Of a stretch of 9,774 bases of DNA, positions 6,438 through 9,774 are shown in pieces; position 1 is the first letter of the stretch; every line of letters starts with the position of its first letter. Below the pieces are notes generated by a model. It saw only the letters and a program-made list of their open reading frames with translations, had not been told where the DNA came from and did no database searches. The translations under genes and the position numbers were made by a program. The DNA is from Betaproteobacteria bacterium (GTDB lineage Bacteria; Pseudomonadota; Gammaproteobacteria; Burkholderiales; Rhodocyclaceae): assembly GCA_020047725.1 (NCBI GenBank), contig JAIFNM010000265.1:1-9774 (forward strand). The letters run 5' to 3'.

Positions 6438-8207
6438 ATGAGTCAGATCATTGAAGTAAAAGTCCCGGACATCGGCAATTTCACCGACGTGCCGATCATC
6501 GAGTTGTGCGTCAAGGTCGGCGACAGCGTCAAGGCCGAAGACTCCCTGCTCACGCTGGAATCAGACAAGGCGACGATTGATATCCCGAGCCCGACCGAGG
6601 GCGTAATAAAGGAATTCAGGGTAAAGATTGGCGACAAGGTTTCCGAGGGTTCGATCGTAGCGGTCATCGAGGCATCGGCCGCCGCAGCGCCGGCTAAAGA
6701 ACCCGCTGTAGCACCCACAGCCGCACCAGCACCACTCGCCGCACCGGCACCGAGTGCGGCTGGCACCGCCGATATCGAATGCGAAATGCTTGTGCTCGGC
6801 GGTGGCCCCGGCGGCTATTCAGCGGCTTTCCGCAGCGCCGATCTTGGCATGAAGACGGTCATCGTCGAACGCTACGCAACGCTCGGCGGTGTATGCCTTA
6901 ACGTTGGCTGCATTCCATCGAAAGCGCTGTTGCATGTCGCGGCCGTCATGGACGAAGCGCAGCACCTGGCCGACACAGGCGTTTCCTTCGCGGCACCGCA
7001 GGTCGATCTCGACAAACTGCGCGCACACAAGGAAAAAGTCGTCGGCAAGCTGACCAACGGCCTGGCCGGCATGGCCAAGCTGCGCAAGGTTACCGTTGTT
7101 CGCGGTTACGGCAGCTTCCTTGATGCCAATCATCTGGAAGTTGAAGTTACCGAGGGCAGCGCACAAGGAAAAACGGGCAGCAAGAAGATCATTCGCTTCA
7201 AGAATTGCATCATCGCCGTCGGCTCAGCCGCCGTGCACCTGCCCTTCATTCCGAAAGACCCGCGAATTGTCGACTCCACAGGCGCGCTGGAACTGCGCTT
7301 CATACCGAAGAAGATGCTGGTCATCGGCGGCGGCATCATCGGTCTGGAAATGGCCACTGTTTACTCCAGCCTCGGCACCCGTGTCGACGTTGTCGAAATG
7401 CTGGATGCACTGATGCAGGGGCCGGATCGCGATGCGGTCAAGGTCTGGGAAAAGCAGAATCTGCACCGCTTCGACAAAGTGATGCTGAAAACCAAGACTG
7501 TCGCGGTAGAGGCCAAAGAAGACGGTCTGTGGGTCAAGTTCGAGGGTGAAGGCGCTCCACCAGCCGACGCCGTACGCTACGACATGATTCTGCAAGCCGC
7601 AGGACGCAGCCCGAATGGCAAGAAGATTTCCGCCGACAAGGCCGGAATAGCCGTTACCGAGCGCGGTTTCATTGAAGTCGATGCGCAGATGCGCACCAAC
7701 ATATCGCACATCTTTGCCATTGGCGATATCGTCGGTAATCCGATGCTGGCGCACAAGGCGGTGCATGAGGGTCATGTTGCCGCCGAAGTCGCTGCCGGGC
7801 AGAAGACCGCCTTCGATGCAACGGTTATCCCTGGCGTCGCCTACACCTACCCGGAAGTGGCGTGGGTCGGTTACACCGAGGATCAGGCGAAAAAGGAAGG
7901 CCGCAAGATCGAAACCTCAAAGTTCCCATGGGGTGCTTCTGGACGCGCCATCGCCAATGGTGCCGACTATGGCTTCACCAAGCTGATTTTCGACGCCGAA
8001 ACCCATCGCGTGATCGGCGGCGCGATTGTCGGCCCGAGCGCTGGCGACATGATCGGCGAAGTGTGCCTGGCCATCGAGATGGGCTGTGATGCGGTTGATA
8101 TTGGAAAAACCATTCACCCGCACCCAACCCTGGGCGAGTCGATCGGCATGGCGGCGGAGGTGGCCCATGGCAGTTGTACCGATGTTCCGCCGGTGCGAAA
8201 GAAGTAA
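6438..8207 (+). CDS. lpdA: Dihydrolipoamide dehydrogenase (E3) with a fused N-terminal lipoyl domain
   Basis: Reoxidises dihydrolipoamide with FAD and NAD+, producing NADH. The 589-aa protein has an N-terminal lipoyl domain (about residues 3-79; lysine K44 in ESDKATIDIP), an Ala/Pro linker (about 80-110), and a full E3 of usual size. In the E3 part the FAD-binding GGGPGG is at 121-126, the redox disulfide CLNVGC at C153/C158, the NAD-binding GGGIIGLE at 297-304, the second FAD contact IGDIVGNPMLAHKA at 428-441, and the catalytic pair in HPTLGE is H562/E567. The same fusion is known in Ralstonia PdhL and Neisseria P64k (established knowledge). The lipoyl domain closely resembles that of the neighbouring AceF. 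This is the last gene of the operon, with the terminator 16 bp after its stop. All active-site residues are present. Confidence 0.95.
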   Translation: MSQIIEVKVPDIGNFTDVPIIELCVKVGDSVKAEDSLLTLESDKATIDIPSPTEGVIKEFRVKIGDKVSEGSIVAVIEASAAAAPAKEPAVAPTAAPAPLAAPAPSAAGTADIECEMLVLGGGPGGYSAAFRSADLGMKTVIVERYATLGGVCLNVGCIPSKALLHVAAVMDEAQHLADTGVSFAAPQVDLDKLRAHKEKVVGKLTNGLAGMAKLRKVTVVRGYGSFLDANHLEVEVTEGSAQGKTGSKKIIRFKNCIIAVGSAAVHLPFIPKDPRIVDSTGALELRFIPKKMLVIGGGIIGLEMATVYSSLGTRVDVVEMLDALMQGPDRDAVKVWEKQNLHRFDKVMLKTKTVAVEAKEDGLWVKFEGEGAPPADAVRYDMILQAAGRSPNGKKISADKAGIAVTERGFIEVDAQMRTNISHIFAIGDIVGNPMLAHKAVHEGHVAAEVAAGQKTAFDATVIPGVAYTYPEVAWVGYTEDQAKKEGRKIETSKFPWGASGRAIANGADYGFTKLIFDAETHRVIGGAIVGPSAGDMIGEVCLAIEMGCDAVDIGKTIHPHPTLGESIGMAAEVAHGSCTDVPPVRKK

Positions 8208-8223
8208 GCAATAGCACCCAGAG

Positions 8224-8261
8224 AAGGCCGCCGCAAGTTGCGCTTGAGGCGGCCTTTTTTT
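8224..8261 (+). terminator. Rho-independent terminator of the pyruvate dehydrogenase operon
   Basis: AAGGCCGCC (8224-8232) pairs with GGCGGCCTT (8248-8256). Inside, CAAG (8234-8237) pairs with CTTG (8243-8246) around a 5-nt loop, separated from the outer stem by a G/A mismatch. A run of seven T (8255-8261) follows directly. It starts 16 bp after the lpdA stop. Confidence 0.92.
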
Positions 8262-8316
8262 GCAGATTGCCAACGTAAAACTCCACAAAGCGGCTTGAAA
8301 TCCTGGAACAATGTCG

Positions 8317-8344
8317 TTGTTCTGATGCCCCACTCCTCGATAAT
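8317..8344 (+). promoter_or_regulatory. Possible sigma70 promoter for the diguanylate cyclase gene
   Basis: GATAAT (8339-8344) is a five-of-six match to the -10 box. A weak -35, TTGTTC (8317-8322), lies 16 bp upstream. Transcription would start near 8351, giving a leader of about 20 nt. The -35 is poor, so this is tentative, but the terminator just upstream means the next gene needs its own promoter. Confidence 0.35.
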
Positions 8345-8370
8345 GGCAGATTCCTTTCGACGACCCAGCC

Positions 8371-9774
8371 ATGTCGATGTCTTACACAAACGCAATTACT
8401 GACCGAATCTACGTGCTACGAACACGCTGGGAGCGTTACGTTGCGGAAGGTTCATTCGAGCTTTTCATCGAGTTCACAGTCGCGGTTAACAGCCTGGCCG
8501 AGCACTTCAACCGCATGCGCTTGCCTGGTCTGGTGCGAATCTGCGAAGGCCTGGAAAGTCAGGCCTTAACGCGCCTTGGCACAACCACCACTCATCCGAT
8601 CGAAGCGCAGGACATTACGATCCTTCAGCGCCAGATGGATACCCTTCTGGGTGCCATTGCCAGTTTGCGAAAGAACGTTGCCGAACGACGCACTGAGGAA
8701 TACCCATCAAGACCCCAGGATATTGAATGGCTCAAACCGCGCTCAGTGTGGCTGATCGTGGCACCGGAAATGCAGGAAATGGCCGACGCCCTCAAGCAGC
8801 AAATCGAGTTCTTCGGCTTTCAAACGAAAGTCATCAGCTGGGGAGGGCAACACCCCGATGGCGATGCGCCTTTGGCGGTGCTTTGCATCCCCTCACCGGA
8901 AACTGCGAGTACTGAGGAGCGCGCCTGCATCGCCAAACTTCGCAACCATTGTGCAGCAAGCCAGTTGATCTATCTGGGCGCTCATCCAGCGATGGAAGCT
9001 ATCGTCGCCCTGATGCGATCCGGCATCGACATAACGATTCCCCAGGAAGAAGGATCGTCGATGGCACTCAATTGCGTTCTTGATCTCGTTCAGAACTACG
9101 AACCGGAGAAATACCGCGTTCTGGTCGTCGAGGATTCGCGTGTCGCCGTCACCCTGATCCAGCGCACGCTTCTGGAACACGGGATCGACAGTCGCGCCAT
9201 TCGCGATCCCGGAACACTGCTCGATGAACTCGAGACCTATCGCCCCGACCTGATCCTGATGGACATGTACATGCCGCGCTTCAACGGTGTCGAAGCCACG
9301 CGCGCACTTCGCCAGATGGCGGCCTACAAGGCATTGCCGATTGTTTACCTGTCGGGCGAATCCGATATTGGCATGCAAGTCGAGGCCCTGCGACTCGGTG
9401 GCGACCAGTTCCTGATAAAGCCATTCAATCCGGTTCTGCTGGCAGCAATCGTCAAGACAAAAATCGAGCGCTTCCGTGAAACGCAGCGCTCGACACGCAT
9501 CGACGGTCTCACTGGCCTACTCAATCACACGGCAGCCAAATCGCAGTTGCAAATAATGGTCAAGAGCGTGGTTTCGCACACCACCCTGACGGTTGTCATG
9601 ATCGATATCGACCACTTCAAATCGGTTAATGACACCTATGGTCATCCGGTCGGCGATCAGGTCATCCGTGGCCTGGCCTGGCTACTCAAGGGGCGCCTGC
9701 GTTCGTCCGACATGATTGGTCGCTACGGCGGCGAGGAGTTCCTGATTGCCCTGCCTGATGTCAGCATGGAGCAG
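8371..9774 (+). CDS. Response regulator with GGDEF domain (PleD-like diguanylate cyclase), 3'-truncated by window edge
   Basis: Makes c-di-GMP from two GTP, presumably under phosphorylation control. The 468 visible codons show four parts. Residues about 5-105 are helical and resemble an Hpt domain without its histidine. Residues about 124-225 look like a degenerate receiver lacking the acidic pair and phospho-acceptor. Residues 247-365 are an intact receiver: E254/D255, phospho-acceptor D298 in LILMDMYMP, S329, K350 in IKPF. From about 378 a GGDEF domain begins (DGLTGLLN, IDIDHFKSVNDTYGH), with active-site GGEEF at 453-457 and an intact inhibitory RxxD site, RSSD, at 444-447, five residues before it. 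About 80 residues are missing beyond the window. An in-frame stop at 8341 limits the start; ATG 8371 and ATG 8377 are both possible, neither with a clear Shine-Dalgarno sequence. Target process unknown. Confidence 0.9.
   Translation, partial: MSMSYTNAITDRIYVLRTRWERYVAEGSFELFIEFTVAVNSLAEHFNRMRLPGLVRICEGLESQALTRLGTTTTHPIEAQDITILQRQMDTLLGAIASLRKNVAERRTEEYPSRPQDIEWLKPRSVWLIVAPEMQEMADALKQQIEFFGFQTKVISWGGQHPDGDAPLAVLCIPSPETASTEERACIAKLRNHCAASQLIYLGAHPAMEAIVALMRSGIDITIPQEEGSSMALNCVLDLVQNYEPEKYRVLVVEDSRVAVTLIQRTLLEHGIDSRAIRDPGTLLDELETYRPDLILMDMYMPRFNGVEATRALRQMAAYKALPIVYLSGESDIGMQVEALRLGGDQFLIKPFNPVLLAAIVKTKIERFRETQRSTRIDGLTGLLNHTAAKSQLQIMVKSVVSHTTLTVVMIDIDHFKSVNDTYGHPVGDQVIRGLAWLLKGRLRSSDMIGRYGGEEFLIALPDVSMEQ

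Noticed and set aside
8295..8330. Possible sigma54 or sigma28 promoter ahead of the diguanylate cyclase gene
   Set aside because: A GG dinucleotide near 8305 lacks the GC partner at the required spacing for sigma54, and a TAAA at 8276 has no GCCGATAA-like element at the sigma28 spacing.
8893..9378. Minus-strand frame of 161 codons within the diguanylate cyclase gene
   Set aside because: The plus strand here encodes an unmistakable receiver domain with all key residues, so the opposite frame is a shadow.

Overview
The window reads as ordinary core-metabolism chromosome from a moderately GC-rich proteobacterium, most likely a betaproteobacterium. The clearest hints are an AceE-type homodimeric pyruvate dehydrogenase E1, an E2 with a single lipoyl domain, and an E3 carrying its own N-terminal lipoyl domain, an arrangement known from Ralstonia (PdhL) and Neisseria (P64k). 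A Rhodocyclales-like source is possible, but that is inference and was not tested by any search. All genes lie on the + strand.

Layout. (1) Positions 1-2185 hold a sulfur-amino-acid pair: the 3' part of an O-acetylhomoserine sulfhydrylase gene (metY-like), then a complete cysteine synthase gene (cysK), closed by a perfect 13-bp hairpin. (2) Positions 2186-2447 are a regulatory gap with a good sigma70-type promoter (-35 and -10 spaced by 17 bp), a leader of about 115 nt containing small inverted repeats, and the aceE ribosome binding site. (3) Positions 2448-8207 are a pyruvate dehydrogenase operon, aceE-aceF-lpdA, with gaps of 12 and 13 bp, closed by a strong rho-independent terminator at 8224-8261. 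(4) From about 8339 a new transcription unit starts, encoding a response-regulator diguanylate cyclase whose 3' end lies beyond the window.

The main anomaly is in aceE. Its reading frame breaks near 4317-4334. The sequence on both sides is well-conserved E1, but about eleven residues of the highly conserved loop just before the active-site GEGLQH segment are missing. This fits a deletion of about 31 nt that also shifts the frame, leaving a 628-aa N-terminal fragment and a downstream fragment that can be opened only at a TTG overlapping the stop codon. It is either a recent inactivating deletion or an assembly/sequencing error; the sequence alone cannot decide.

How the genes work together. 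MetY and CysK both consume sulfide, making homocysteine and cysteine. AceE, AceF and LpdA would together convert pyruvate to acetyl-CoA, CO2 and NADH, with lipoyl groups on both E2 and E3. The GGDEF protein makes c-di-GMP and is separated from the operon by the terminator, so nothing in the sequence ties it to pyruvate metabolism. I found no mobile element, CRISPR array, RNA gene or clearly novel system.
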